DNA from: Candidatus Latescibacterota bacterium | GTDB lineage: Bacteria > JAAXHH01 > JACQVL01 | Direction of reading: 5' to 3' | Assembly: GCA_016209865.1 (NCBI GenBank) | Contig: JACQVL010000218.1 | Location: 1-30,465, forward strand | Length of the DNA stretch: 30,465 nt | Notes under the pieces: model-generated | Database searches by the model: none | What the model saw: the letters and a program-made list of their open reading frames with translations, nothing else | Told to the model about the DNA's origin: nothing | In this document: one piece after another, positions 21,043 to 29,001 of the stretch | Position numbering within the stretch: the stretch's first letter is position 1 | Layout: the number at the start of each line of letters is the position of its first letter | Program-made: the position numbers and the translations under genes

Positions 21043-22431
21043 TCACGATGAATTTCGCTTAAACGCCCACATGAACATCTGCAGGTATTCCGGTTTGCCG
21101 TCGGTCCCCAGTCCCAGCACGAATTCCTGGGCCTGCGACGCGCCGGGGAACGTGACGGAGAAGCGGGCCGGGCCGATCCGGGTGATCGGTAAGTCGAGGC
21201 CAAACTGCTTCATCACCAGCTTCCCGTCTGCCTTCACGATCTGGATCGTCCACCGGTTGGGGTTCGAGTACGTCCCGACGTAGCCAGCCATCTCCGCTTC
21301 AGTCATCGGCAGCGCTTTCGGGAGCTTCGCTTCCGCCGGAGCACTCACCGGCAGGACGAGGTCGAACGCGGCGTGAGCGATGGCATCCAGCCGGGTTTCC
21401 CGGTTGGCCAGGGCGATCACGGCGCATCGATGCTCCGGAACGATGCGCAACAGCCCGCTGAACCCGGGCATCGTTCCTTCGTGCCCGACCCAACGCACTC
21501 CCCGATACGTGCCGATCAAGAAGCCATACCCGTACTTCTCGCCAGTCGCCGGAATATCGGCGTAAGGAGTTGAGAGTTTCGTGATCACGGCTGGAGGCAG
21601 GACGGGCTTGCCCTCAAGACTCCCGCCGTTCATGAACGCGATAGCGAACCGCGCCAGGTCGTTCACGTTCGAGAACATCTCACCCGCGGGCCACAGGCGG
21701 GCGTCATCCGCCATCGGCCGGACGACCGCCGGCTTCTCTTGCCCCCTGGCTCGATGTCCGACGGCCAGCGGGTAGGTCATCGCCATCGTCGGCCGGAAGG
21801 TGGTGCGGCTCATCCCCAGGGGGACGAACAGGCGTTCGTTCATCTGATCCGCATACGGTTTTCCGCCGACCGCTTCCATCACAAACCCGGCCAGGGCCAG
21901 ACCGGAGTTGGAGTAGGAAAACACCTTCCCCGGCGGGAGTAAGCCATAGTCGTCTTTCCAGGATCGCACATACGCGCTCAGGGCTGATTCGTCGTGCAAT
22001 CCATACTCATCCGGCTCGTCTTTCAGTCCGGCGGTGTGGCTCAACAACTGATGCACCGTGACCTGAGCGAGCTTCGGGTTCAATCCGGTGACGTACGTCC
22101 CGATCGGCTCATCGAACTTGATTTTCCCCTCCTCGGCCAGCGTCACTAAGGCGGTCGCGGTGAACATCTTCGTCATCGACCCGATCTGGAAGAGCATCTC
22201 CGGAGTCACGGAATTCCCCGTCTCGATGCTGGACACGCCGAACCCTTTGGCGAACACGACGCGGTCTCCCAGGATCACCGCCACGGCCGCGCCCGGGGTG
22301 TTCGTCTTGTCGAGTTCGCTCAGCACAGCTCTTTCCATCGTCCCGCTGACATCGACGGTGCGTTGCTGAGCGAGGAGGGAGGATGTGAGAAGCACGAACA
22401 CAAAAGGCAGGATCAGCCAGGCTCGTTTCAA
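21043..22431 (-). CDS. Exported serine beta-lactamase-like hydrolase
   Basis: A 462-residue class C beta-lactamase/esterase-fold protein with a signal peptide (about residues 1-22, ending SLLA). The active-site motifs are S85-M-T-K88 (QIGSMTKMFTA), Y173-S-N175 (FSYSNSG) and H317-E-G319 (VGHEGTMPGF). A C-terminal lipocalin-like extension follows (AGYVGTYSNPNRWTIQIV onward), as in many environmental serine hydrolases. Esterase or D-aminopeptidase activity is more likely than antibiotic resistance. I place the start at TTG 22431: AAGGAG stands 7 bases upstream, while the GTG at 22437 directly abuts it. It is followed after 10 bases by the M24 gene, so the pair may process the same peptide-like substrate in two compartments. 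Confidence 0.87.
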   Translation of the reverse strand: MKRAWLILPFVFVLLTSSLLAQQRTVDVSGTMERAVLSELDKTNTPGAAVAVILGDRVVFAKGFGVSSIETGNSVTPEMLFQIGSMTKMFTATALVTLAEEGKIKFDEPIGTYVTGLNPKLAQVTVHQLLSHTAGLKDEPDEYGLHDESALSAYVRSWKDDYGLLPPGKVFSYSNSGLALAGFVMEAVGGKPYADQMNERLFVPLGMSRTTFRPTMAMTYPLAVGHRARGQEKPAVVRPMADDARLWPAGEMFSNVNDLARFAIAFMNGGSLEGKPVLPPAVITKLSTPYADIPATGEKYGYGFLIGTYRGVRWVGHEGTMPGFSGLLRIVPEHRCAVIALANRETRLDAIAHAAFDLVLPVSAPAEAKLPKALPMTEAEMAGYVGTYSNPNRWTIQIVKADGKLVMKQFGLDLPITRIGPARFSVTFPGASQAQEFVLGLGTDGKPEYLQMFMWAFKRNSS

Positions 22432-22453
22432 GAGCACTCTCCTTCATCATGCA

Positions 22454-23242
22454 TCATTGGGGTATCGCTACCCCCAGGGTGCTCAGCATAACACGGGTAT
22501 ACCGGTTGAACTTTCCATAGAACCGCCGGACCTCCGGGTCGGGGTGGTCACGCCAGAGTCGCGGCGGGATGAGCGTGACCTCGCTCAACGACGGCCGGTG
22601 CGGATGGCCGTAGTACACCTGGATCGTCCGGCGGACTCGCTGCGTCTTCCGGATGGTGACACCGTGGAGCATGGCGCAGTTGAAGAGAATCGCCGACCCG
22701 GCACGCCCGTAGAAATGGACGACTCCCCGGCGTTCGACCTGCTCAGGCGGGTCGAGGATGTTGCCATCCGCCGGTTCCGGGCTGATCGTGAAGCAGTGCG
22801 TCGTCTCGTCCACGTCGTTCAGGTAATAGATCACTTGCGGATAATCGAGGTGAAGCGGGTGGTCGCGCCAGTGGGGGCGGTCCCGGTGCCACCCGGTGTC
22901 ATGCGTCGTCTCGGAGGGCCCTCGGTGCCGCACCGCCAGTTCCTCGAAGCAGACTGGCCCGCCCATGAGGGCTTCGACCAGACTGAGGACACGGGAATGG
23001 TGGATGGCGACCTCGAAGACCGGCTCGGTCAGGAGCAGGTTGCAGTTATAATCCGGCGTCGTGGTCGTATACCACATGAACGGGTGCTGCTGCCGGTCCC
23101 GGTCGATCGCCGCGTTGAGTTGCGCGACCTCCTCCGGCGATAACACATCCGGCAAGATGACGTAACTCTGCGTCTGGAACGAGGCGATCTGGGCGTCCCG
23201 ATCGTCCGGGGCCGGGATGGAAGGGTCGAGCAGTCGGGGCAT
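22454..23242 (-). CDS. Phytanoyl-CoA dioxygenase-like Fe(II)/2OG enzyme
   Basis: A 262-residue PhyH-family double-stranded beta-helix protein. The iron ligands read H119-x-D121 (WHRDRP) and distal H193 (MLHGVTI), with R202 or R204 (QRVRR) for 2-oxoglutarate. It should hydroxylate an unknown small molecule; bacterial members act on far more than phytanoyl-CoA. I use the ATG at 23242. A longer frame (to a GTG at 23350) translates a heptamer array into the NPKSKI-type peptide and is likely spurious, but no Shine-Dalgarno precedes 23242 because the array abuts it. The gene stands 22 bases upstream of the serine hydrolase and opens the five-gene operon. Confidence 0.85.
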   Translation of the reverse strand: MPRLLDPSIPAPDDRDAQIASFQTQSYVILPDVLSPEEVAQLNAAIDRDRQQHPFMWYTTTTPDYNCNLLLTEPVFEVAIHHSRVLSLVEALMGGPVCFEELAVRHRGPSETTHDTGWHRDRPHWRDHPLHLDYPQVIYYLNDVDETTHCFTISPEPADGNILDPPEQVERRGVVHFYGRAGSAILFNCAMLHGVTIRKTQRVRRTIQVYYGHPHRPSLSEVTLIPPRLWRDHPDPEVRRFYGKFNRYTRVMLSTLGVAIPQ

Positions 23243-23244
23243 GG

Positions 23245-23272
23245 GATTTTCGATTTTGGATTTTGGATTGAA
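23245..23272. repeat. Heptamer array (GATTTTG)x4
   Basis: Four units: GATTTTC, GATTTTG, GATTTTG, GATTGAA. The array starts 2 bases upstream of the PhyH start codon. It is AT-rich, unlike the GC-rich arrays elsewhere, but has the same 7-base period. Confidence 0.85.
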
Positions 23273-23343
23273 CTCTGCGCTGGATGACCGATCAACCGTC
23301 ATGAAAATGCTATCGTCGCGTCCCTCTGTCAAGTCTGTAATTC

Positions 23344-23360
23344 TTTTCACTCTTCACTCT
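23344..23360. repeat. Short heptamer array (TTTTCAC/TCTTCAC)
   Basis: Two clear units plus a partial third, abutting the EcfT stop codon. Confidence 0.5.
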
Positions 23361-24109
23361 CACCTCCCGCTCCACGCGATCACGTCCGCAGCCAGGAGCG
23401 CCGCGATGATCGCAGCGTCACGCCAGCCGAACGGAAACCGGAGGTACTCTGTGCGTGTCCCCCGCATCCCGAACCCTTTCGATTCGAGCGCCATGGCGAG
23501 CAAATCCGTATCTCGAATCGCATAGATGAAGATGGGGACGAGCAGCGGGACGTATTTCCGGGCTCGTTGGAGGAGATGTCCGGTCTGGAGGTCGAGACCG
23601 CGGGATTGCTGCGCCTGGACGACGATCCCAATCCGGGTAAAGAACAGCGGGACTAAGCGAAACGCCAGCGACAGCGCGAAGCTGACGGGAAACGGCAGGC
23701 CGAGCGCGCGCAGGCCGAACGCGAATTCCTCGACTTTCGTGCAGGAGACGAAGACCATGCCGGACAGGAGCATCGCGTCCAACCGGATGCCCATCGCCAG
23801 GCCGTACTGGATCGACTCGCGCGAGAGCGAGAGCGGGCCGAACGACCAGAACGGGACGCCGACTCGCCGGAAGAGCGACCACGTGGTACTGCTGAACAGC
23901 ATGATCGTCACGACGAGCGGCAGGATACGCCGAAGGTTGCTCAGGGAGCGCGACAGGACGGCAAGCCCCAGGACAAACCCCAGGCCCGGCAACTGTTCGG
24001 CCGGCGTGGTGAACGCGACGGTCACGACCAGGAGCAGAATCAGCCCGATGAGCTTGGTCGCCGGATGGAGCCGGTGCAGGAAAGTGTTGTAAGGGAGGTA
24101 GAGGAACAT
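23360..24109 (-). CDS. ecfT: ECF transporter transmembrane component EcfT
   Basis: A 249-residue membrane protein of the CbiQ/EcfT family. Membrane helices lie at roughly 18-50, 60-75, 105-122 and 230-246, with the long cytoplasmic coupling region in between. The two coupling-helix motifs (consensus Ala-Arg-Gly) appear as S169-R-G171 (QQSRGLD) and S210-K-G212 (LESKGFG); they dock into grooves of the two ATPase domains. It joins the S component to the ATPases for vitamin or metal uptake. It is the last gene of the S-A-T cluster, 104 bases after the ATPase stop, with a perfect hairpin in that gap and no visible Shine-Dalgarno. Confidence 0.9.
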   Translation of the reverse strand: MFLYLPYNTFLHRLHPATKLIGLILLLVVTVAFTTPAEQLPGLGFVLGLAVLSRSLSNLRRILPLVVTIMLFSSTTWSLFRRVGVPFWSFGPLSLSRESIQYGLAMGIRLDAMLLSGMVFVSCTKVEEFAFGLRALGLPFPVSFALSLAFRLVPLFFTRIGIVVQAQQSRGLDLQTGHLLQRARKYVPLLVPIFIYAIRDTDLLAMALESKGFGMRGTRTEYLRFPFGWRDAAIIAALLAADVIAWSGR

Positions 24110-24164
24110 AGGCTAATGAATTTTGATGAACAAATTCGGTAATCGATTGATTAATGGCGCGGCT

Positions 24165-24192
24165 GTAGGGGCGCAGGATTCTGCGCCCCTAC
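24165..24192. repeat. Perfect GTAGGGGCGCAG hairpin
   Basis: A 12-base perfect stem GTAGGGGCGCAG/CTGCGCCCCTAC with a GATT loop, between the ECF ATPase and T-component genes. It shares GTAGGGGCG with the element at 5204-5259 and is a third copy of that hairpin type. Without a T-run it may act as an RNA stabiliser or partial attenuator rather than a terminator. Confidence 0.8.
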
Positions 24193-24213
24193 TTAACCTC
24201 AACCTGACTTTTT

Positions 24214-25893
24214 TTATCGTGTCAAACACCCGTACAGCTCATCAACCGAGCGTACGGGAACGCCGAGCCTGGCGCCGAGCCGGACTGCCTCCGGCGCTTC
24301 CAGGGCGAGGTCAGCCAGCCGCGCCGGGTCTTTGAAACTCTCCCGGATGTCTCCATCGGCGACGATGCGGCCTCGCTGCATCATCACGCACCGGTGCGCG
24401 TACTCGGCGACGACCCACATCGAGTGCGTCACGATGATGATCGTCCGGCCCGTCTGGTTCAACCGGCGGATCAGGTCGAGGATCGACCGCTGTCCGTGAT
24501 AATCAAGGCCGGTGGTCGGCTCATCAAGGATCAAGATCTCCGGGTCGGACGCCAGGACGGATGCGACGGCGAGCTGCTGCCGTTCCCCCTTCGTCAGGCT
24601 GAACGGGTCCTCGTCTTCCCGTCCGCGTAAGCCCACCACCTGGAGCGCCTCCACCACCCGCGCGTCGATCTCCGGCTCCGGGAGGCCGAAGTTCCGGGGG
24701 CCGAACGCGACTTCCTCCTGGACGGTGTTCGCAAAAATCTGGTGATCCGGGTTCTGGAACACGTACCCGACGCGCCGGCCGAGTTCGGCTAACGACCAGG
24801 AGGACGCCTCCCGGCCGAGCATCCGGATCGACCCTTTCGTCGGGCGCAACAGTCCGTTGAACTGTTTGACGAGGGTCGTCTTCCCGCACCCGTTCTGGCC
24901 GATGATGGCGACGAATTCTCCGCGCCGGATCGTCAGGGAGACGGCGTCCAGCGCGGCCGGCCCGGCGTCGTACTGATAGCTCACCGCGTTCACGTCGATG
25001 ACCGGCTCGTGATCGGCCAGGTTGGAGATTGGTTGATGCAATCGCGCCACGGCGGCCGGATCGGCCCGCCATCCGGCATCCTGGATGATGTGGAACGCCG
25101 TGTCAACGTCGAGTCCGGTCGTCGGGAGGCCAAGCCGTCTGAGGAGGACGGTCGTCTGCAGCGGCCGGACCCCGTTTGTTTCGAGGAGGCCGGGGTCGCT
25201 CAGCAACTCCTGCGGCCGCTCATCCGCCAGGATGCGCCCTTCGCGCATCAGCACCAACCGGTCGGCCGTCAGCACATGTTCCGTCTCGTGCTCGACGAGG
25301 ATGATCCCCTGGATTTCCTGGCGGAGCGCCCGCGCCAGATGAAAGACGTCCCGTTTCCCGATGGGGTCGAGGTCGGTCGTCGGTTCGTCCATGACCAGGA
25401 TCATCGGCCGGCTGACGAGGATGGAGGCGATGGCCAGGCGCTGCTTCTCCCCGCCGGAGAGGGTGGACGGGTCACGGCCTTCAAACCCGGTCAGGCCGAC
25501 CCGGCCGAGGGCCTCCCTGACCCGGTCCCTCATCTGTTCATACGGCACGGCGAAGTTTTCCAGGCCGAACGCGACTTCCAACTCGACATTCGTCGAGAAG
25601 AGTTGTGCCTCGAAATCCTGGAAGACGAGTCCCACCCGCCGGGCGACGTCGTACACCGGACGGCCGGTCATGCGTTCTCCCAGGATCGTCAGCTCTCCGG
25701 ATAGGGTTCCCTTGATGAAGGCAGGGATGAGACCGTTCAGGCACCGGCAGAGGGTCGATTTGCCCGCGCCGGTCGCCCCGATGATGGCGGTGAACTCGCC
25801 GGCCTGATGGGTATAGGTGATGCCGTGAAGCGCCGGATGGGAGGCATGCCGGTAAGTAAACGAGAGGTCGCGGATGTGGAAGAGAGGCTGCAC
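24214..25893 (-). CDS. Fused ECF transporter ATPase (EcfA-EcfA')
   Basis: A 559-residue tandem ABC ATPase. Domain 1 has Walker A GATGAGKST at 39-47, signature LSGGEKQRLAIAS at 145-157, Walker B ILVMDEP and H202. Domain 2 has Walker A GQNGCGKTT at 332-340, a divergent signature LTKGERQQLAVAS at 433-445, Walker B ILILDEP and H490. The two halves replace the separate EcfA and EcfA' subunits and energise the EcfT/S complex. The non-canonical second signature implies that the two ATP sites may not be equivalent. The GTG start at 25893 overlaps the last base of the S-component stop (TAGTG), so expression is coupled. Confidence 0.92.
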   Translation of the reverse strand: MQPLFHIRDLSFTYRHASHPALHGITYTHQAGEFTAIIGATGAGKSTLCRCLNGLIPAFIKGTLSGELTILGERMTGRPVYDVARRVGLVFQDFEAQLFSTNVELEVAFGLENFAVPYEQMRDRVREALGRVGLTGFEGRDPSTLSGGEKQRLAIASILVSRPMILVMDEPTTDLDPIGKRDVFHLARALRQEIQGIILVEHETEHVLTADRLVLMREGRILADERPQELLSDPGLLETNGVRPLQTTVLLRRLGLPTTGLDVDTAFHIIQDAGWRADPAAVARLHQPISNLADHEPVIDVNAVSYQYDAGPAALDAVSLTIRRGEFVAIIGQNGCGKTTLVKQFNGLLRPTKGSIRMLGREASSWSLAELGRRVGYVFQNPDHQIFANTVQEEVAFGPRNFGLPEPEIDARVVEALQVVGLRGREDEDPFSLTKGERQQLAVASVLASDPEILILDEPTTGLDYHGQRSILDLIRRLNQTGRTIIIVTHSMWVVAEYAHRCVMMQRGRIVADGDIRESFKDPARLADLALEAPEAVRLGARLGVPVRSVDELYGCLTR

Positions 25894-26693
25894 TACAGCA
25901 ATAACGCTCCCACGACAAGCAGTCCGATCAGTGGCATCAGACTCGTGCCCACACTCGTTCCCCAGCGGGGAATATCGGAGAGCGAGAGCGACCAGTGCGC
26001 TCCGCCCGGCAGGTTCAGCGTGAACGTCTGGGATTCAGTCACCCCCAGGGAGATGACGATCCCCAGGATCAACCCGCCGAGCACGGCGCCCCAGAGGAAC
26101 AGGTGGGCGAGGTAGGGAAGCCGTCCTCCCCACAGGTCTTCTGTCTCCATCACATCAGTGTACAGCAGACCCCAGCGTTTGATCCTCGGGTACAGGATGG
26201 GCAGGAGCAGGGGGCCGAGCAGGCTGGCGGTGACGAAATTGTTCAGTCCGATAAGCGGGCCGAGAATATGGAAGGGTACGAAGCCTAACATGTCCAGGCC
26301 CCAGCTAATCTGCACGGCACAGGCCAGGCTGGCCAGGAGGGAGACGATAAAATATCTGGCCAGCCGTCCGGCCGACCACGGGATGGGATCACTGCTCGAC
26401 AGCGTGCGCCAGGCCCGGTAGGGGAAGTAGCCGTACCAGAAGTTCCCCAGCATCCCGAAATAACTGCCCAGCCCGGAGGTGCCCCCTAAGAGGTCGCCGA
26501 TCAGGTTGCCGAAGGCGGAACCCCAGGCGGCGGCTGGCCCGAACATCAACGAACAGATCACCGGGAGAACGTTCGCGGGACGGAGTTCCGTGATACCAGG
26601 GATGAGAGGGAGGAGTTTGAACGGAATCAAAACGGCGGCATACAGTGCCGCCGTCAACGCCACCAGGACGACCATCCTGGTGTATTTCCACAT
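25893..26693 (-). CDS. ECF transporter S component, substrate unknown
   Basis: A 266-residue membrane protein. The first half has the S-component style: ALTAALYAAVLIPF at 12-25, LRPANVLPVICSLMFGPAAAWGSAFGNLIGDLLGG in the 38-71 stretch, and NFWYGYFPYRAW at 84-95. More helices follow at about 112-135, 142-166 and 195-216, and a further helix at about 250-265. It is longer than typical S components (about 180-200 residues), with an extra C-terminal module. The substrate cannot be read from sequence, and no riboswitch was seen in the short upstream gap. The ATG at 26693 replaces the longer frame from 26831, which translates repeat sequence. It is the first gene of S-A-T. Confidence 0.8.
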   Translation of the reverse strand: MWKYTRMVVLVALTAALYAAVLIPFKLLPLIPGITELRPANVLPVICSLMFGPAAAWGSAFGNLIGDLLGGTSGLGSYFGMLGNFWYGYFPYRAWRTLSSSDPIPWSAGRLARYFIVSLLASLACAVQISWGLDMLGFVPFHILGPLIGLNNFVTASLLGPLLLPILYPRIKRWGLLYTDVMETEDLWGGRLPYLAHLFLWGAVLGGLILGIVISLGVTESQTFTLNLPGGAHWSLSLSDIPRWGTSVGTSLMPLIGLLVVGALLL

Positions 26694-26731
26694 TGTGATG
26701 ACTTCCCGCACGGGCGATCTCCGGGACCGGC

Positions 26732-26752
26732 CGATTGCGGATTGCGAATTTG
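26732..26752. repeat. Heptamer array (GGATTGC-like)x3
   Basis: Three units: CGATTGC, GGATTGC, GAATTTG, in the 94-base gap before the S-component gene. A partial inverted match (ATTCCGCAAT) occurs at 26774-26783. Confidence 0.65.
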
Positions 26753-26787
26753 ACGTCCAGACCTTCAGTCCACATTCCGCAATGGCA

Positions 26788-27396
26788 TTACGCTTTCCTC
26801 GTCTGTTCCTCCAGCTTCCGGATCTCGTCACGGATTTGGGCGGCCAGCTCGTAGCGCTCTTCGTCGATCGCAGTCTGGAGCCGTCTGCGTAAGACCGCTA
26901 AGGGGCTGTCATCCTCGATCTCTTCGGCTTCACGGGCCTTCGCCTCAGCCGCCTTCACTTCCATCTTCTCAGCCGCCCCGAATTTGTCCTTCGGCATCTG
27001 ATCACTCGCTTCGGTCCAGACCTCATCGGAGACGAAGATGGGGGCGCCGACCCGAAGGGCGAGTGCGATCGCATCACTCGGCCGGGAGTCGATCACGATC
27101 GAGTGCCCGTTCACATCCACGCTGATCTCGGCGTAGAACGTCGCATCCCGGAGGGCGGTGATGATGATGTTCCGGATTTTCGCCTGGAAGTGCTCAAAAA
27201 TGGACTTCATCAAGTCGTGCGTCTGCGGCCGCGGTGGAGGAACTTCATCCGTGAGCTTCGTGGAGATCGCCATCGCCTCGGGAAGCCCGATGGTGAGGAT
27301 CAGGATGCGTTCTTCCTGTTCATCGGTCAGCAGCAAAATCGGCGTCGTATTGATCGCATACGGTTGGGCCACCCCGTAGACTTTGACCTTAATCAT
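26788..27396 (-). CDS. Bifunctional-nuclease (BFN/DUF151) protein with UVR motif
   Basis: A 202-residue two-part protein. Residues about 15-130 match the BFN/DUF151 fold, with IDSRPSDAIALALRVGAPIFV at 102-122 as its hallmark. Residues 144-163 are an acidic/Lys/Ala-rich linker, and 170-199 (LQTAIDEERYELAAQIRDEIRKLEE) form a UVR motif, the helical hairpin by which UvrB and UvrC interact. BFN proteins have been described as nucleases in plants and as structural homologues elsewhere; whether this one cuts DNA is unknown. The UVR tail suggests protein contacts in repair or with a Clp/McsA-like partner. The ATG at 27396 follows AAAGG. It lies 81 bases after SpoVR and may belong to the same stress operon. 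Confidence 0.85.
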   Translation of the reverse strand: MIKVKVYGVAQPYAINTTPILLLTDEQEERILILTIGLPEAMAISTKLTDEVPPPRPQTHDLMKSIFEHFQAKIRNIIITALRDATFYAEISVDVNGHSIVIDSRPSDAIALALRVGAPIFVSDEVWTEASDQMPKDKFGAAEKMEVKAAEAKAREAEEIEDDSPLAVLRRRLQTAIDEERYELAAQIRDEIRKLEEQTRKA

Positions 27397-27477
27397 CGTC
27401 AGGACCTTTCTCTCCATTCGTCCGGGGCCGGAGGTCACGACGCTCGCCGACCCGTGCCAGGATTTCATCGACGACGC

Positions 27478-28998
27478 TCATCGATGCACCCCTCCGAGTT
27501 GCTTCACCGAATGCTCCTCACCGTCACACGTCAGGAGCACCATCCGATTATTCTCGACCGTTTCCAGGTGGACAGGACGTTGCCAGACCTTATGGAGGTT
27601 CTTCAGGGTATCGATGGCATAATCACGCTTGAGATCGATGCCTTCGTGACGGTGCGTCAGGTACAATTCACCACGATTCCGGTAATTCCCGTCCGTAATA
27701 TAAATAAAAGGCCGACCGAAATTGGTCAAGCTGAAAAGTAGTTTCTCCTTAATTTTTTTAAAATCCCGGTCAGCGATCTCATACCGCCCGGTTCGTTCGT
27801 TATACTTGTACGTGAACAACTTATGATCTTCACAGAACTCCGGGGTCAGGAACGTGTCGATGAACGTCACGTCGTTGTAGATCTTGCGGACCTCGAAGAT
27901 CTTCTCCCGTCCGATCCCGGCGTGGGTGTTCCAGTTCCGGCGCGCGGCGCGGTCCTCACAGTCCTCGTACTCTTTCCCGAACCGGCCTTTGTTCCAGCGA
28001 TCCTCGATGTCGAGGAGCAATTCGACGCCGAGCTTGTACGGGTTAAGCCGGCCCGGGCTCGTCCCCAGCGTCCCGGAGTGGTGGTCGGCATAGTCGACGA
28101 TGTCCGCATCGCGCGCGAGCTTCTGGGTCATGATCGTGGAGTGCCAGTACGTCGCCCAGCCTTCGTTCATGATCTTTGTCTGGCCCTGCGGGGCGAAGTA
28201 GTAGCTCTCTTCCCGGATGATCGACAGGATGTCCCGCTGCCAGTTGTCGAGGGGCGCGTGTTCGATCAGGAAGAGCAGGAGGTCTTTCTCCGGGTTCCGG
28301 GGGAACTGCCTGTCCTTCTGCTCCTCCTCCTCCAGCTTGCGCCGCTGTTCTTCGATGAACTCAGGCGGGTTGATGAACGAGTCCATGTACTCTTTGCTGC
28401 GCAGCTTCTTCACCGTCCGGTCCTCGTCCTGCGGGTCGAACGTCGAATCCGGGACCTCCTCCCGCCGTTTGATGAACGGCGCGTGCCAGTCGATCAGGTC
28501 GTCGATGGAGAGGCAGCAGTCGAGGAACACTTCGACTTTCTCGGCGCCGTGCCGTTCGACGTGCCGACGGAGCCGGCTTCCGTGGTTGGCCATCTCGTCG
28601 ATCATCTTCCGGTTCGTGTGGCCGAACCACATGTTGTTCTTGAAAAAATCACAATGTGAATACACATGGGCCATGACGATTTTTTGATCCACCAGGTTGT
28701 TCGATTCTAACAGGTAGGCATAGCACGGGTCGTTGTTGATGACCAGTTCGTAGATCTTCTGCAGGCCGTACGCGTACCCCTTGCTCATCCGCTCGTAGTC
28801 CATCCCGAATGTCCAGTGGGGATAGCGCGTCGGGAAGCCCCCGTAGCTGGCGATCTCGTTCATCTGCCGCCAGTCGACGACCTCAAAGATGCAGTCGAAG
28901 AAGTCGAGGCCGTACTCCCGGGCGTACTCTTCGACCTCGTACTTGATGAGTTTCAGCTCGGTCGGGAATTTTTTGACCGCGCGGGACACCGTCACCAT
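27478..28998 (-). CDS. SpoVR-family protein (YcgB-like)
   Basis: A 506-residue protein matching the SpoVR family over its full length (E. coli YcgB has about 510). Typical stretches include [24 protein letters not shown] near 33-56, [13 protein letters not shown] near 59-71, [15 protein letters not shown] near 110-124 and [13 protein letters not shown] near 279-291. The biochemical role is unknown; it is expressed with the PrkA kinase and DUF444 protein in stress and sporulation contexts. Its start lies 3 bases after the DUF444 stop, with GGAAGGGG upstream, so the three genes are an operon. SpoVR does not imply sporulation here, as the triad is common in non-sporulating bacteria. Confidence 0.95.
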   Translation of the reverse strand: MVTVSRAVKKFPTELKLIKYEVEEYAREYGLDFFDCIFEVVDWRQMNEIASYGGFPTRYPHWTFGMDYERMSKGYAYGLQKIYELVINNDPCYAYLLESNNLVDQKIVMAHVYSHCDFFKNNMWFGHTNRKMIDEMANHGSRLRRHVERHGAEKVEVFLDCCLSIDDLIDWHAPFIKRREEVPDSTFDPQDEDRTVKKLRSKEYMDSFINPPEFIEEQRRKLEEEEQKDRQFPRNPEKDLLLFLIEHAPLDNWQRDILSIIREESYYFAPQGQTKIMNEGWATYWHSTIMTQKLARDADIVDYADHHSGTLGTSPGRLNPYKLGVELLLDIEDRWNKGRFGKEYEDCEDRAARRNWNTHAGIGREKIFEVRKIYNDVTFIDTFLTPEFCEDHKLFTYKYNERTGRYEIADRDFKKIKEKLLFSLTNFGRPFIYITDGNYRNRGELYLTHRHEGIDLKRDYAIDTLKNLHKVWQRPVHLETVENNRMVLLTCDGEEHSVKQLGGVHR

Positions 28999-29001
28999 GC
29001 C

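Noticed and set aside
23243-23350. N-terminal extension of the PhyH gene (NPKSKIENP)
   Set aside because: It translates the GATTTTG heptamer array; the conserved protein starts at about 23242.
26694-26787. Riboswitch upstream of the ECF S component
   Set aside because: The gap is 94 bases, mostly heptamer repeat, and shows no conserved riboswitch core.
27823-28659. Plus-strand frame of 278 codons opposite SpoVR
   Set aside because: SpoVR is well conserved on the minus strand and the plus frame has no recognisable motif.
27478-28998. Sporulation capacity inferred from SpoVR
   Set aside because: The PrkA-DUF444-SpoVR triad is widespread in non-sporulating bacteria and no other sporulation gene is seen.
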